In this document: positions 26,400 through 34,948 of the stretch, piece by piece | How positions within the stretch are numbered: the stretch's first letter is position 1 | Layout of the letters: each line of letters begins with the position of its first letter | Assembly (NCBI RefSeq): GCF_013466425.1 | Contig: NZ_CP059165.1 | Location: forward strand, 5,952,001-6,016,000 | Source of the DNA: Mycobacterium vicinigordonae | Lineage (GTDB): Bacteria > Actinomycetota > Actinomycetes > Mycobacteriales > Mycobacteriaceae | Direction: 5' to 3' | DNA length: 64,000 nucleotides | Position numbers and translations under genes: made by a program | Notes under the pieces: model-generated | What the model was told of the DNA's origin: nothing | Databases searched by the model: none | What the model saw: only the letters and a program-made list of their open reading frames with translations

Positions 26400-27664
26400 A
26401 TCCCCGCCGCCGCCAGGGCCTGGTCGCGCCGGTAAGCCTCGACCCAGTCGACCACCACCTTGTGCAAATGGCGTACCAGGATCTCCTGGTCGTTGAGCGG
26501 GAACTCTTCGACGATGCCATATTCCAGCGCGGCCTGGGTGCCGCCCAGCATGCCGGCGTCCTGCAGCGCGAATTCCTTGAGCACCACCGAAGCGACCTCG
26601 TGTTCGATGCGCTCTCGTACGGTGCGCGCCGGGTGGAAGTAGGTGTACGCCTCGAACCGGTGCGTGTTGTAGGAGGTGGGCCAGTAGCGGTATAGCAGAT
26701 ACCAGCCGCCGTAAATCAGGATCTCGGTGTTGGGGAAGATCTGGAAATTGCTGATCCCCCAGGGTTCGATACCCCCGGGGTTGACACCTGCCGGAAGTTC
26801 GCCGATGTCCGGGGTCCGCCACGGCCCGACCAGTCCGCTCTTGGTGGCGCGCTCGATCGGGTACATATATTCGGCCGGCAGCAGCCAACGGCGCCGTCCC
26901 GCCGTCGACACCAATCGGTGCGGACCGTCCAATTGAAAATGACCGCAAGTGAATCCGGCGTCGGGATCACGCACCCCCGGGGGCACCTGCTGCGGGTGCA
27001 GCGACGGCACGTGGTAGTACTCCTGGAACGCGTCGGCGAAGATCTTCCAGTTGCTGTTGTTGTGCGCAACCCACTGGTAGCGTTCGGTCAGCTTGCCGAA
27101 CGGGTAGTCGTCCAGCCCGGTGATCATCGGGCCCAGGAACTCGCGCAGGCTCTGCCGCGGCTCGGGATCGAAGTTGATGAAGACGAACCCATTCCACACA
27201 TCGCAGTGCACGGTAGCCAGTCCGTGCGCAGCCTGGTCGAGGTCGAAGAATTCCGAGGACTGCTGCACGTAGGTCAGTGCGCCGTCCAGACCGTAGCGCC
27301 AGCCGTGGTACTTGCAGGTGAACTGTCGGCAGGTACCGCGCGTCGCTTCGTTCGGAAAGTCGTTCCACACCAACTTGTTTCCCCGATGCCGACAAATGTT
27401 GTAGAAGGCGCGGATCTGCTCGTCTCGGCCCTTCACCAGAATGACCGAGACGCGGGCGGCCTCGATCTCCTTGGTCAGATAGCTGCCGACACGGGGCAGT
27501 TCCTCGACGCGGGCGACGTTGAGCCAAGCTCGCTTGAACACCGCTTCGCGTTCCAGCTCATAGAATTCCGGTGACGTGGAGTCGGCGAATGAGACCGGCC
27601 CGGTGCCCAATTCGGGATAGTGCTCGGTCCAGGAACCCGCCGCCGGCCTGCCCTCTCGCGTCAT
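26396..27664 (-). CDS. Rieske oxygenase alpha subunit B
   Basis: A 422-residue aromatic-ring-hydroxylating-type oxygenase. Rieske [2Fe-2S] ligands sit in CRHRGNKLVW and CKYHGWRYG; the mononuclear iron site is in NWKIFADAFQEYYHVPSLH (bridging Asp plus two His). Start MTREGRPAAGSWTEHYPELG with GGGAGG upstream. 4-bp overlap with the small partner and 13 bp after the SDR stop. Electron supply could come from the ferredoxin encoded two genes upstream; no reductase gene is present in the cluster. About half identical by eye to the alpha subunit A at 30831-32099. Confidence 0.92.
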   Translation of the reverse strand: MTREGRPAAGSWTEHYPELGTGPVSFADSTSPEFYELEREAVFKRAWLNVARVEELPRVGSYLTKEIEAARVSVILVKGRDEQIRAFYNICRHRGNKLVWNDFPNEATRGTCRQFTCKYHGWRYGLDGALTYVQQSSEFFDLDQAAHGLATVHCDVWNGFVFINFDPEPRQSLREFLGPMITGLDDYPFGKLTERYQWVAHNNSNWKIFADAFQEYYHVPSLHPQQVPPGVRDPDAGFTCGHFQLDGPHRLVSTAGRRRWLLPAEYMYPIERATKSGLVGPWRTPDIGELPAGVNPGGIEPWGISNFQIFPNTEILIYGGWYLLYRYWPTSYNTHRFEAYTYFHPARTVRERIEHEVASVVLKEFALQDAGMLGGTQAALEYGIVEEFPLNDQEILVRHLHKVVVDWVEAYRRDQALAAAGI

Positions 27665-27677
27665 TGCCGAACCTCCC

Positions 27678-28421
27678 TCACATCACGGCTCCACCGTTGA
27701 CGCCCAGCACTTGGCCGGTGATGAAACCCGCTGCGTCCGAGCACAGAAAGCCCACCGCTGCGGCAATGTCGTCGCCGGTGCCCAAGTGGCCGACTGGGAT
27801 GTTTGCGGCGATCTCCTCGTTGGATTTCAGATACCCCGCCGCCTGCGCGTTGTGCTGCATCGGGGTTTCGATACCCGACGGCGGAATGTTATTGACCGTG
27901 ATCCCGTGCGCGGCGTACTCGCGGGCCAGCGACTTGGTCAGGGTGATCACCGCCCCCTTGGATGCCGCGTAGTGCGCGGCGAACGGCGACCCGCGCTGGG
28001 CACTGGATGATGAAATCATCACGATGCGGCCCCATTTGGCCGCCACCATGTCCGGCAGGGCGACCTGACTGCAGTGGAAGGTGCCGGTCAGGTTGACATC
28101 GATGATCCGATTCCAAGCCTGAGTGCTGATTTCTGCGAATGGCGCGAAGCCGAACATTCCCGCACTGGTGACCAGGACGGACACCGGTCCGAGTTCAGTG
28201 CGCACGTGGGCGAAGGCTCGTTCGACGGCGGCGCGGTCGGTGACGTCAGCACCGACGCCCATGGCCATGATCTCCTGCGCCCGAAGCGCATCGCTGACCC
28301 GCTGCGCCGCGGCCTCGTCGATGTCCAAGACGGCGACCCGGTGCCCGAGTCGGCCTAACTCGTGGCAGGTCGCCTCACCCATGCCCGAGGCGCCGCCGGT
28401 CACCACGGCTACCCGGCTCAC
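27678..28421 (-). CDS. Short-chain dehydrogenase/reductase
   Basis: Classical SDR of 247 residues: VTGGASGMGEA (cofactor), a VTSAGMFG motif replacing NNAG, catalytic Ser in MISSSSAQ, Tyr-x-x-x-Lys as YAASK, and C-terminal GFITGQVLGVNGG. It probably oxidises a diol or alcohol from the Rieske step. GTG 28421 overlaps the ferredoxin stop by GTGA (28418-28421). Confidence 0.9.
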   Translation of the reverse strand: MSRVAVVTGGASGMGEATCHELGRLGHRVAVLDIDEAAAQRVSDALRAQEIMAMGVGADVTDRAAVERAFAHVRTELGPVSVLVTSAGMFGFAPFAEISTQAWNRIIDVNLTGTFHCSQVALPDMVAAKWGRIVMISSSSAQRGSPFAAHYAASKGAVITLTKSLAREYAAHGITVNNIPPSGIETPMQHNAQAAGYLKSNEEIAANIPVGHLGTGDDIAAAVGFLCSDAAGFITGQVLGVNGGAVM

Positions 28422-28729
28422 TCGTATACCACCCGGACCGTGCGCGTTGTCGGCAGGGACTGGCAGGTGAGCACCCAGCCTTGCGCCACTTCGTCGTCGT
28501 CGAGCGCATCGTTGTTGATCATCCGGGCGCCGCCCTCGGTCAATCGGGCCATACACGTTCCGCAGGAACCGATCTCGCAGGAAGACGGGGCACGCAGGCC
28601 CGCTATTCGCGCGGTCTGCAGCAGGGTGTCGCCCACGGCGTAGGCCACGGTGGTCTTGCGTCCATCCAACTCAATGGTCACCGCCTTGGTGGCCACGTCA
28701 TCGGCGACGGCCTGCGGATATTCATGCAT
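28418..28729 (-). CDS. [2Fe-2S] plant-type ferredoxin
   Basis: 103 residues with cysteines in SCEIGSCGTCMA (C-x4-C-x2-C) and VLTCQS, the plant/FdxB-type cluster ligands. It likely passes electrons to one or both Rieske oxygenases. First gene after the inverted-repeat operator at 28741-28776, so it starts the fdx-SDR-Rieske B-partner B-TauD transcript. GTGA overlap with the SDR gene. Confidence 0.92.
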   Translation of the reverse strand: MHEYPQAVADDVATKAVTIELDGRKTTVAYAVGDTLLQTARIAGLRAPSSCEIGSCGTCMARLTEGGARMINNDALDDDEVAQGWVLTCQSLPTTRTVRVVYE

Positions 28730-28740
28730 CCCAAGGAATA

Positions 28741-28776
28741 TATCAACTACTTGTCATTAATCTCAAGTACTAGATA
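28741..28776. promoter_or_regulatory. Inverted-repeat operator between the MarR and ferredoxin genes
   Basis: tatcaactacttg (28741-28753) and caagtactagata (28764-28776) form an inverted repeat, 11 of 13 positions matching, with a 10-bp A/T-rich spacer. The same half-site caagtagttgata occurs exactly at 32153-32165 upstream of the divergent aldehyde dehydrogenase gene. It is the best candidate for the MarR-family binding site; this is inference from symmetry, recurrence and position. Confidence 0.7.
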
Positions 28777-28789
28777 TAGGAAGCAGCCT

Positions 28790-29242
28790 TCACTCCTCGA
28801 CGTGGTCTTCGACAAGCCGATTGCCGGTACCCTTCTCCACCACCCGGGCCAGTAATTCCCGCAGCGTCTCCTTCTCTTCGGAACTCAGCACCCCGAAGAC
28901 CTCTTCGTGCGCGGCCACCGCATCGGCGAATACCGCGGCCACCACTTTTCTTCCGTCGTCGGTCAGATAGGCGTGCAGGATGCGCTTGTGCGCGGGGTCC
29001 GGCTTGCGCTGCACCAACCCGCGCCGTTCGAGCGCGGTGAGGGCCAGCTGCACCCCCTGCGGAGTGATCAACAGCCGTCGGGCCAATTCGGCACCCGACA
29101 GACCCGGTTCATTCGCAAGTTGGCGCAGGACACCGACTTGCGCGGTGCTCACACCGTGCGGGCTTATCGCGTCGTTCACGGTGGTCAGCGAATAGTAGAA
29201 AGCCTGCTTGAGCAGCCACAGAATGTTCTCGGTGAGTTCCAT
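28790..29242 (-). CDS. MarR-family transcriptional regulator
   Basis: A 150-residue winged-helix regulator: SGAELARRLLITPQGVQLALTALERRGLVQRKPDPAHKRILHAYLTDDGRKV is the HTH-plus-wing. It probably controls the Rieske cluster in response to an aromatic or lipid-derived ligand. ATG 29242 (MELTENILW) has GGGAG upstream; the in-frame ATG at 29260 is less likely. It sits 18 bp after the amidohydrolase gene and 60 bp before the ferredoxin gene, with the operator in between. Confidence 0.88.
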   Translation of the reverse strand: MELTENILWLLKQAFYYSLTTVNDAISPHGVSTAQVGVLRQLANEPGLSGAELARRLLITPQGVQLALTALERRGLVQRKPDPAHKRILHAYLTDDGRKVVAAVFADAVAAHEEVFGVLSSEEKETLRELLARVVEKGTGNRLVEDHVEE

Positions 29243-29260
29243 AACCGTCTCCCTGCCCAC

Positions 29261-30499
29261 TCAGGCGGCCTCCGCCTTGTAGATCTGCCCATCCTTCATC
29301 ACGAACGAGACATCCTCGATGACGGCGATATCGCGCGACGGGTCACCGCGTACCGCGATCACGTCGGCCAGGTATCCCGGCGCCAGGCGGCCTGACTCGT
29401 GCTCGGCTTCGACCAGCTCAGCGGCCACCACGGTGGCGGCGCGGATCGCCTCCATCGGCGCCATCCCCCGGGCGACCAGTGCACCGAGTTCCTTGGCGTT
29501 CTGGCCGTGCGGAATCGCCGGCGCGTCGGTGCCACAGGCGATCCGCACACCGGCGGCAATCGCCTTGGGCAACATAGCTTTTGCACGCGGGAAGACATCT
29601 TCGGCCTTCTTGCGCAGCTCGGGTGCGATCCGGTCGATGGCCATCGCCTCGGTCAGATAGGTAGTGGAGACCAGGAAGGTGCCATGATCGGCCATCATCT
29701 GGATGGTCTCATCGGAGGCCAGGAAGCCGTGCTCGATGCAGTCGATGCCAGCGCGGATACACGCGCGGATCGCAGTGTCGCCGACCGCGTGGGCAGCCAC
29801 CCGCACGCCCGCGCGGTGGGCCTCGTCGGCGATCGCGGCGAACTCGGCGTCCGAGTATTGCTGGGCCCCCGGCGCAGTGCTATGCGACATCACCCCGCCG
29901 GACGCGGAGACCTTTATCAGCTTGGCGCCATGCCGGATTTGATAACGCACACAGGCGATCACGTCGGGAACCCCGTTGGCGATGCCCTCTGCGATCGACA
30001 GCGGCATGATTCCGGGCGCCAGCCGCTGGAAAACGGTCGGGTCCAGATGGCCGCCGTACGGGGTGACCGCGTGCCCGGCGGGATAAATGCGAGGGCCGGC
30101 GTGCCAGCCCTGTTCTATCGCCCGCTGCAATGCCACGTCGAGCAGGTAGCCGCCGGTCTTGACCATCAGCCCGAGGTTGCGCACCGTGGTGAAGCCGGCG
30201 TCCAGCGTGGTGCGCGCGTTGATTGCCGCGCGCAATGTCCGGTAGGCCGGGTCGTCCTGGACGCCATGCATCGGCGCAGGCAGCCCCTCGGGGCCACCGA
30301 TGAACAGGTTTAGCTCCATGTCCATCAACCCGGGCAGCAACGTCACATCACCTAGCTCGACTACGGTGACCGAATCCGGCAGCGGCCCTTCGGGATTGAC
30401 AGCGACAATCCTATTGCCGTCTACCACTACCACGCCCGGCGAGCGGACGATCCCGGCGTCTACGTCGGCCCAGCGGTCGGCCTTCAGGACAGTGGTCAC
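29261..30499 (-). CDS. Amidohydrolase-superfamily protein lacking the HxH metal motif
   Basis: A 412-residue metal-dependent hydrolase of the imidazolonepropionase/prolidase-like type. The expected Lys196 (LIKVSASGG), His237 (AAHAVGD), His257 (IEHG) and Asp325 (GTDAP) are present. After strand 1, where HxH is normal, the sequence is LPGLMDMELN, so Glu62 and Asn64 replace both metal-binding histidines. Enzymatic role in the cluster is probably ring or amide cleavage, if active. GTG 30499 overlaps the partner A stop by GTGA (30496-30499). Confidence 0.85.
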   Translation of the reverse strand: MTTVLKADRWADVDAGIVRSPGVVVVDGNRIVAVNPEGPLPDSVTVVELGDVTLLPGLMDMELNLFIGGPEGLPAPMHGVQDDPAYRTLRAAINARTTLDAGFTTVRNLGLMVKTGGYLLDVALQRAIEQGWHAGPRIYPAGHAVTPYGGHLDPTVFQRLAPGIMPLSIAEGIANGVPDVIACVRYQIRHGAKLIKVSASGGVMSHSTAPGAQQYSDAEFAAIADEAHRAGVRVAAHAVGDTAIRACIRAGIDCIEHGFLASDETIQMMADHGTFLVSTTYLTEAMAIDRIAPELRKKAEDVFPRAKAMLPKAIAAGVRIACGTDAPAIPHGQNAKELGALVARGMAPMEAIRAATVVAAELVEAEHESGRLAPGYLADVIAVRGDPSRDIAVIEDVSFVMKDGQIYKAEAA

Positions 30500-30834
30500 G
30501 GGAACGGCTCGGACACACAGTCCAGGGTCGAGGCACCGGAATCGGGGACGCGCGGCTGTTTCCAGCACTCCACCGGGAACGACACCATGATCATCGAATA
30601 CAGCAGGTGCATCAGGTTCAGCGCGTCTTCGGGCAGATCGTCCAGCGGGAATTTGTCGCAGTAGGCCAGGGCTTCCTCAGCGCGTGGGGTGATCGCGTCG
30701 TAGAAGGCCCTCATCTCGACCATCGAGCTGGCGAGCCGCTTGGCGTAGCGCTGCGGCTCGGTGGGCAGGCACCAGTCGGCGTACGACTCCAGATCGGCGA
30801 ATTCGTTTGGTAGCACGGGTAGCATCGCGTTCAC
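30496..30834 (-). CDS. Small Rieske-associated protein, copy A (112 aa)
   Basis: Paralogue of the protein at 26058-26399: YCDKFPLDDLPEDALNLMHL is the shared core, followed by LYSMIMVSFPVE. GTG 30834 overlaps the Rieske A stop by GTGA (30831-30834); ATG 30825 is an alternative. It also overlaps the amidohydrolase gene. Retention of the Rieske-partner pair in two diverged copies implies a functional complex. Confidence 0.8.
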   Translation of the reverse strand: MNAMLPVLPNEFADLESYADWCLPTEPQRYAKRLASSMVEMRAFYDAITPRAEEALAYCDKFPLDDLPEDALNLMHLLYSMIMVSFPVECWKQPRVPDSGASTLDCVSEPFP

Positions 30835-32099
30835 GCTCTCGTGGCGGTGGTCCGTTGATACTCCTCGATCCACGCCGCGGTTTCCTTGTGCAGGTGTCGC
30901 AGCAGGACCTCCTGGTCGTTGAGCACGAAATTGTCGACCACGCGCGATTCGATCATGCTCTGGGTGGCCTCTAGCGTGTTGGCGTCTTGCAGGCCGTATT
31001 CCTTGAACGATACCGCCGCTAGTTCCTGTGCGACCCGCTCGCGGGGAGTCCGCGGCTGCGGGAAATACAGTGTGCCCTCGAAAATGTGACTGTTATAGGA
31101 CGTCGGCCAGTAGTGGTAAGTCAAGTACCAGCCCTGCCCCCAGAACAGAATGACGAAGTTGGGAAAAAGCTGGAACGAATCCAGACCCCAAGGTTCGCAT
31201 TGGGCGGGATTGAGGCCGGCCGGCATCTCGCCCAGATCCGGTTTATCCCAAGGTCCGAACAGCCCGCTCTGACAGATATCTTCGATCGGCTTGCGCATCT
31301 CCGCCGACATCTCCCAGGCCCGCACACCGGAAGTGCTGACCAGCCGGTGCGGCCCCTCCAAGCGGTAGTGCGGTGCCTCAAATCCGGCCTCCGCGGCGGC
31401 CTTCGAATAGGCGGTCGGCGACTGGTTCGCGTGCAGCACCGGCGCGTGATAGAACTCCTGGAACGCGTCCATGTAGAGCTTCCAGTTCGCCTTCACCTCA
31501 GAGCGGTAGTACCAGCGAGAGGTCATCAGGTCGAACGGATATCCCTCCAGAGCGGTCACCATCGGACCGAGAAATTCGCGCAGGCTCTGTTCGGGCTCCT
31601 TGGCGAAGTTGACGAAGATGAAGCCTTCCCAGACCTCGCAGTGCACCGGAACCAGTCCGTGGCGGCTCTTGTCGAGGTCGAAGAACTCACTTTCCTGCTG
31701 CACGAACGTCAGGTTGCCGTCCAGGTCGTAGCGCCACGCATGGTACTTACAGGTGAACTGGCGGCACACCCCGCGGGTCTCCTCGAGCGGCATGTCGTTC
31801 CATACCAGTTTGTTGCCGCGGTGCCGGCAGATATTGTGGAACGCGTTGATCTTCCCAGACGTATTGCGCACCAAGATGATCGAGGTGTTGACCACCTTCA
31901 GTTCTTTGGTGAAATAGCTGCCCTTACGCGGAAGCTGTTGCACGCGACCGACATTAAGCCAGGCACGTTTGAAGATCGCCGCGCGTTCCAGATCGTAAAT
32001 CTGCGGGCTGATCGAGTCTTCGTAGGACACCGGCCCAGTACCCAATTCGGGATAATGCTGCGTCCAGCTGCCCTCCGGCGGCTTAGGAAATCGGGGCAT
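30831..32099 (-). CDS. Rieske oxygenase alpha subunit A
   Basis: 422 residues, same length and architecture as alpha subunit B. Rieske ligands in CRHRGNKLVW and CKYHAWRYD (Gly to Ala in the usual CxxHGW); iron site in NWKLYMDAFQEFYHAPVLH. It starts MPRFPKPPEGSWTQHYPELG, 80 bp from the divergent aldehyde dehydrogenase start. First gene of the minus-strand transcript Rieske A-partner A-amidohydrolase-MarR. Confidence 0.92.
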   Translation of the reverse strand: MPRFPKPPEGSWTQHYPELGTGPVSYEDSISPQIYDLERAAIFKRAWLNVGRVQQLPRKGSYFTKELKVVNTSIILVRNTSGKINAFHNICRHRGNKLVWNDMPLEETRGVCRQFTCKYHAWRYDLDGNLTFVQQESEFFDLDKSRHGLVPVHCEVWEGFIFVNFAKEPEQSLREFLGPMVTALEGYPFDLMTSRWYYRSEVKANWKLYMDAFQEFYHAPVLHANQSPTAYSKAAAEAGFEAPHYRLEGPHRLVSTSGVRAWEMSAEMRKPIEDICQSGLFGPWDKPDLGEMPAGLNPAQCEPWGLDSFQLFPNFVILFWGQGWYLTYHYWPTSYNSHIFEGTLYFPQPRTPRERVAQELAAVSFKEYGLQDANTLEATQSMIESRVVDNFVLNDQEVLLRHLHKETAAWIEEYQRTTATRA

Positions 32100-32152
32100 A
32101 ACGGCTCCTGTCTTCCGTCAGCGCCGACGGTATATGCTCGATACCTGAATCG

Positions 32153-32165
32153 CAAGTAGTTGATA
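32153..32165. promoter_or_regulatory. Second copy of the putative MarR half-site
   Basis: caagtagttgata, the exact reverse complement of 28741-28753, in the 80-bp gap between divergent Rieske A and aldehyde dehydrogenase genes, ending 14 bp before the ATG at 32180. Only weak symmetry lies to its left. It suggests one regulator acts at three promoters of the cluster. Confidence 0.6.
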
Positions 32166-32179
32166 CTGAAAGGCTCCTG

Positions 32180-33577
32180 ATGGGATCGCAGGTTTTCGAG
32201 GTCATCTCACCGCACACCGAGCAACCGATCGCCGAAGTCACTGCGGCCAGCGCAGCCGACGTCGACGCCGCGGTCGCCGCCGCGCGCACAGCCTTCGAAT
32301 CCTGGGGACGCACCGAACCGGCCGAACGCGTCGCCGTGATCCGCCGACTGGCCGACGTGTACGACGAGCGGCGCAAGGAGATGGCCCAGACGATCAGCGC
32401 CGAGATGGGCGCTCCGATCACCTTCGCCCAGCGCGCCCAGGTGGGTCTGCCGGCGATGATGATGCGGGCATTTTGCGACCTGGCCGAGCGCCACCCCTGG
32501 CAGGAAAGCCGGCGCGGCTTCTTCGGGGCCGACGTGCAAGTGCGCAAGGAGCCAGTAGGTGTCGTTGGCGCCATCGTGCCGTGGAACATGCCTCAGTTAC
32601 TCATCGTCGCCAAACTGGTGCCCGCACTGCTGGCCGGCTGCACCGTCGTATTGAAGCCAGCGCCCGAATCACCCTTGGACGCACAGCTTCTCGTTGAAAT
32701 GCTGAAAACCGTCGACCTGCCCGCCGACGTGGTCCATGTGGTGCCCGGCGACCGTGCCGTCGGGGAACAACTTGTCTCGCACCCCGGCTTGGACAAGGTG
32801 TCGTTCACCGGGTCCACGGCGGCCGGCCGAGCAGTGGCCGCTGCCTGCGCGCCGAACCTGACCAAGGTCAGCCTCGAACTCGGCGGGAAATCCGCCGCTC
32901 TCGTCCTCGATGACGCATCTCCGGAGAAGGTCGCGGCGGGCGTGCGTTCGGCCAGCCTGGCCAACAGCGGGCAGATCTGCAACGCGCTTTCCCGCGTGCT
33001 GGTACCGCAGCAGCGCTACGACGAGTACGTCGACGCGCTCGCCACCGAGATGGCCGGCCTGCGCGTCGGCGACCCCGCCGAAAAGTCCACCCAACTGGGA
33101 CCGCTGGTCTCCCAGCGCCAGCAGAGCCGTGTTCGCGAATACATCGAGATCGGCCGGCGCGAGGGTGCGCGAATGGTGCTGGGCGGCAGCGACATGCCCG
33201 ACGGTCTGGACCGCGGGTGGTACGTCAAACCCACCTTGTTCGCCGACGCCGACAACTCGATGCGCATTGCGCGCGAGGAGATCTTCGGTCCGGTCATCAG
33301 CGTTATCGCCTACCGAGACGAGGACGAGGCGGTGGCCATCGCCAACGACTCCGACTACGGCCTGGCCGGATCGGTGTGGACCGGCGACACCGACCGGGCG
33401 CTGGCGATCGCCGGGCGCATTCGCACCGGCACGCTAGGCATCAACCAGGGCTACACCATGGACCCGTTCGCGCCGTTCGGCGGCGTCAAGGCCAGTGGCT
33501 ACGGACGTGAACTTGGTCCCGAGGGCCTGGACGCGTACCTCGAGACCAAGTCGATCGCGGTCGCTCCGGGACTCTGA
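32180..33577 (+). CDS. NAD(P)-dependent aldehyde dehydrogenase
   Basis: 465 residues of the ALDH superfamily. Catalytic Glu in VSLELGGKSA, nucleophile Cys in NSGQICNAL, and the cofactor site KVSFTGSTAAGR. Late motif PFGGVKASGYGRELG. It is divergent from the Rieske A gene and likely oxidises an aldehyde product of the island's pathway. The last bases before the start carry the MarR half-site. Confidence 0.94.
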   Translation: MGSQVFEVISPHTEQPIAEVTAASAADVDAAVAAARTAFESWGRTEPAERVAVIRRLADVYDERRKEMAQTISAEMGAPITFAQRAQVGLPAMMMRAFCDLAERHPWQESRRGFFGADVQVRKEPVGVVGAIVPWNMPQLLIVAKLVPALLAGCTVVLKPAPESPLDAQLLVEMLKTVDLPADVVHVVPGDRAVGEQLVSHPGLDKVSFTGSTAAGRAVAAACAPNLTKVSLELGGKSAALVLDDASPEKVAAGVRSASLANSGQICNALSRVLVPQQRYDEYVDALATEMAGLRVGDPAEKSTQLGPLVSQRQQSRVREYIEIGRREGARMVLGGSDMPDGLDRGWYVKPTLFADADNSMRIAREEIFGPVISVIAYRDEDEAVAIANDSDYGLAGSVWTGDTDRALAIAGRIRTGTLGINQGYTMDPFAPFGGVKASGYGRELGPEGLDAYLETKSIAVAPGL

Positions 33578-33638
33578 CCACGCCGGAGGCGCCCATAGCT
33601 CAGATCGGTTTGGCGTGAAAGGCGGCTTCTGGGCCTGG

Positions 33639-33728
33639 TCATAGCACTGCCTCGATTACCTGGTATCCGGACGTGGCCGACACATTGCGGACGAAACGCA
33701 ATCCACTGTCTGGTTGGGCCAACCTCAT
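33639..33728 (-). pseudogene. Possible C-terminal gene remnant
   Basis: A short open stretch reading MRLAQPDSGLRFVRNVSATS then GYQVIEAVL and stop looks like the end of a real protein but has no body. It sits about 40 bp from the small N-terminal-like ORF at 33771-33875 in another frame. The two may be leftover ends of one deleted gene. The family is not recognised. Confidence 0.3.
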
Positions 33729-33770
33729 GGCGCCGGACGATTCGCGCGCGCGAGATGCCTATCGAACCAA

Positions 33771-33875
33771 TCACCGAGAAGTCCCGGCCGCAATGCGGGT
33801 CGCCAACAGCCCGTTCACGCCAAACTCGCTCCAGGCCGGCAACGGCAGCTCCGTGCGGGGGTCTATCCCGCTCAT
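33771..33875 (-). pseudogene. Possible N-terminal gene remnant (34 aa) after the LigD-Pol gene
   Basis: MSGIDPRTELPLPAWSEFGV followed by NGLLATRIAAGTSR starts 2 bp after the LigD-Pol stop (TAGCATG), as a coupled gene would, but ends after 34 codons. The N-terminal composition looks like a globular protein start. Interpreted as a truncated gene; it could also be a genuine tiny ORF. Confidence 0.35.
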
Positions 33876-33876
33876 G

Positions 33877-34911
33877 CTAGCCAGAATGCGGCTTGCGGTC
33901 CGTGTCCCGGCTCGGCTGCACCCTCTTCGGCTCCCCCGGCATTTTCGGGTAGTTCGGGGGATACGGCATGTCCCCCAGCCCGCGTTCCTGGTCGGCCTCC
34001 ACCATCGCCAGTAACGGCGCCAGTGACTGCGCGTGATCGTCCATGCTCGCCCACGGGTCGTCGCGGGCTGAGACAAGCTCCGGCACGGTGGCCATGGTGT
34101 AGTCGTCCGGATCGGCACCGGCAAGTTCTTCCCACGTCAGGGGCATCGAGACCGTCGCGATCGGGGTGCGCCGCACCGAGTACGGCGACGCCATGGTGCG
34201 GTCGCGGGCATTCTGGTTGAAGTCGATGAAGATGCGCTCACCCCGCTCTTCCTTCCACCACGACGTGGTCACCGCCTCGGGTGCACGGCGCGCGACCTCG
34301 CGGGCCAGCGCGATCCCCGCCCGACGCACCGCGATGAAGTCCCAATCGGTGGCGATCCGCAGGTAGACGTGCACGCCGCGACCACCCGAAGTCTTCGGGT
34401 AACCGACCAAACCAAGCTCGTCGAGCAGCGGCCGCAGCACCTCGACAGCCACCGTGCGCGCCTCGATGAACCCGGTGCCGGGTTGCGGATCCAGGTCGAT
34501 GCGCAGCTCGTCGGGGTGATCGGCGTCCGGGCAGCGGACCTGCCACGGGTGCAGCGTGACGGTCCCCAGCTGGGCCGCCCACACGATCGCGGCCGGATGC
34601 GTCACCTTAAGCGCGTCGGCGGTGCGCCCAGATGGAAACGTGATCCGGCACGTCTGCAGGTAGTCGGGGTGATGCTGCGGGACCCGCTTCTGGTAGATCT
34701 CCTCGCCGTCGATGCCGTCGGGGAACCGCTGCAGATGGGTGGGCCGGTTGCGCAGCGCCGTCAGCATCGGGCCGGCGGCCACCGCCGCGTAGTAGTCGAT
34801 CAAATGGCCTTTGGTGCCGGCGGCAGCCAAGGCGGGGAAGTACACCTTGTCCCGGTTCGTCACCCGCACCGCGATGCCGTCGACGTCGAGTTCTTCTGCT
34901 TTGGCGGCCAT
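33877..34911 (-). CDS. LigD-type primase-polymerase (Rv3730c-like)
   Basis: A 344-residue archaeo-eukaryotic primase-fold polymerase. Catalytic metal aspartates in LRIDLDPQPGTG and the later IFIDFNQNARD; the SGGRGVHVY motif with its His follows. M. tuberculosis Rv3730c (PolD2) and its relatives perform gap-filling and ribonucleotide addition in repair. It is separate from the ligase and nuclease domains of LigD. Divergent from ligC: the two starts are 37 bp apart. Confidence 0.92.
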   Translation of the reverse strand: MAAKAEELDVDGIAVRVTNRDKVYFPALAAAGTKGHLIDYYAAVAAGPMLTALRNRPTHLQRFPDGIDGEEIYQKRVPQHHPDYLQTCRITFPSGRTADALKVTHPAAIVWAAQLGTVTLHPWQVRCPDADHPDELRIDLDPQPGTGFIEARTVAVEVLRPLLDELGLVGYPKTSGGRGVHVYLRIATDWDFIAVRRAGIALAREVARRAPEAVTTSWWKEERGERIFIDFNQNARDRTMASPYSVRRTPIATVSMPLTWEELAGADPDDYTMATVPELVSARDDPWASMDDHAQSLAPLLAMVEADQERGLGDMPYPPNYPKMPGEPKRVQPSRDTDRKPHSG

Positions 34912-34948
34912 GTCTGGCTACCAGCATGCCGCACGACACAATGAACCA

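Noticed and set aside
33673..34014. Plus-strand ORF over the end of LigD-Pol
   Set aside because: Antisense to a recognised coding region and without family or ribosome-binding site.
34811..34948. Extended LigC N-terminus
   Set aside because: It overlaps the divergent LigD-Pol gene; MDLPVMPPVSPMLA at 34949 matches the family N-terminus and length.
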